DNA from: Pseudomonadota bacterium | GTDB lineage: Bacteria > Pseudomonadota > Alphaproteobacteria > Rhizobiales > Xanthobacteraceae | NCBI GenBank assembly: GCA_023404675.1 | Contig: JAEYAW010000004.1 | Coordinates: 1 to 6,901 of the forward strand | Length of the DNA stretch: 6,901 nt | Direction: 5' to 3' | Part shown: positions 6,682 through 6,901 of the stretch, in pieces | Layout of the letters: every line of letters starts with the position of its first letter | Numbering within the stretch: position 1 is the stretch's first letter | The notes under the pieces: model-generated | Database searches by the model: none | What the model saw: only the letters and a program-made list of their open reading frames with translations | What the model was told of the DNA's origin: nothing | Program-made: the position numbers and the translations under genes

Positions 6682-6710
6682 AGTTTAGCGGACTGGTGAT
6701 TGAGGGCCAA
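6682..6710 (-). promoter_or_regulatory. Promoter inside the CRISPR repeat (first copy; repeated in each)
   Basis: In crRNA sense repeat bases 8-13 are TTGGCC (6710-6705) and bases 31-36 are TAAACT (6687-6682), separated by exactly 17 bp. Each hexamer matches the sigma70 consensus at four of six positions. The same pair recurs at 6776-6771/6753-6748 and 6842-6837/6819-6814. A start 6-8 bases past the -10 would fall inside the next spacer and leave about 24 nt of guide, as known for the Neisseria meningitidis II-C system. The copy in the cas2-adjacent repeat would drive only the terminator hairpin. Confidence 0.6.
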
Positions 6711-6901
6711 CCGCAACTGCGGCTCCATAAAAGGGTTTTTACCGGGCAGTTTAGCGGACTGGTGATTGAGGGCCAACCGCAACATCTTTGGTCTTGATCC
6801 AATAGAGGTTGTCAGTTTAGCGGACTGGTGATTGAGGGCCAACCGCAACCCCGGCCCTGATCTATCGCGAGGTGGTGAAAGTTTAGCGGACTGGTGATTG
6901 A
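6682..6901 (-). CRISPR. Type II-C CRISPR array, partial (4 repeats, 3 spacers)
   Basis: Repeats of 36 bp lie at 6682-6717, 6748-6783, 6814-6849 and 6880-6901 (the last is cut by the window edge after 22 bp). The three full copies are identical, and the visible part of the fourth agrees. Spacers are each exactly 30 bp: 6718-6747, 6784-6813 and 6850-6879. In crRNA sense (minus strand) the repeat begins GTTGCGG and ends CTAAACT. The strand is set by the tracrRNA anti-repeat, the terminator at 6641-6669 and the promoter inside each repeat. The cas2-adjacent repeat is thus the transcript's 3' end, and the array continues past 6901. Confidence 0.98.

Noticed and set aside
6204..6848. A minus-strand frame crossing cas2 and the CRISPR array
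   Set aside because: Its N-terminal part is a translation of CRISPR repeats (recurring RLALNHQSAKL) and the rest is antisense to cas2.

Overview
The window carries a compact type II-C CRISPR-Cas9 locus beside a chromosomal thiolase gene. The DNA is visibly GC-rich. The Cas proteins look alphaproteobacterial: Cas9 closely resembles, from memory, the large II-C Cas9 proteins of the Nitrobacter/Bradyrhizobium group, and the repeat has the GTTGCGG...CTAAACT ends I associate with that group. Nitrobacteraceae (Bradyrhizobiaceae) is therefore the best guess for the host. This rests on family recognition, not on a search.

Layout. Positions 1-98 hold a poly-G tract at the window edge and a hairpin that may terminate the thiolase transcript. 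A complete acetyl-CoA acetyltransferase/thiolase gene lies on the minus strand (99-1334), with a degenerate 14-bp tandem repeat directly upstream of its ribosome binding site. The gap 1335-1855 holds no credible protein gene. Its right half encodes a predicted tracrRNA on the minus strand (about 1773-1685, possibly starting near 1802). It also holds a divergent promoter region with a perfect 12-bp palindrome shared between tracrRNA and cas9. The plus strand then carries cas9 (GTG at 1856, 1143 aa), cas1 (299 aa) and cas2 (114 aa). Cas1 and cas2 overlap by one base. No csn2 or cas4 is present, which defines subtype II-C. From 6682 to the window end is a CRISPR array of four 36-bp repeats (the last cut by the edge) and three 30-bp spacers.

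How it works together. The tracrRNA anti-repeat matches 25 consecutive bases of the repeat, and its strand fixes the crRNA strand as minus. The array is therefore transcribed towards cas2, convergent with the cas operon. Two independent features agree. Each repeat contains a sigma70-like -35/-10 pair (TTGGCC, 17 bp, TAAACT) pointing into the adjacent spacer. A strong intrinsic terminator on the minus strand sits just beyond the last repeat, between the array and cas2. This is the Neisseria-type arrangement, in which each crRNA has its own promoter and is born with a guide of about 24 nt. Cas9 would use crRNA:tracrRNA to cut invading DNA, with Cas1-Cas2 adding spacers. All catalytic motifs of Cas9 and Cas1 and the conserved Cas2 aspartate are intact, so the locus looks functional.
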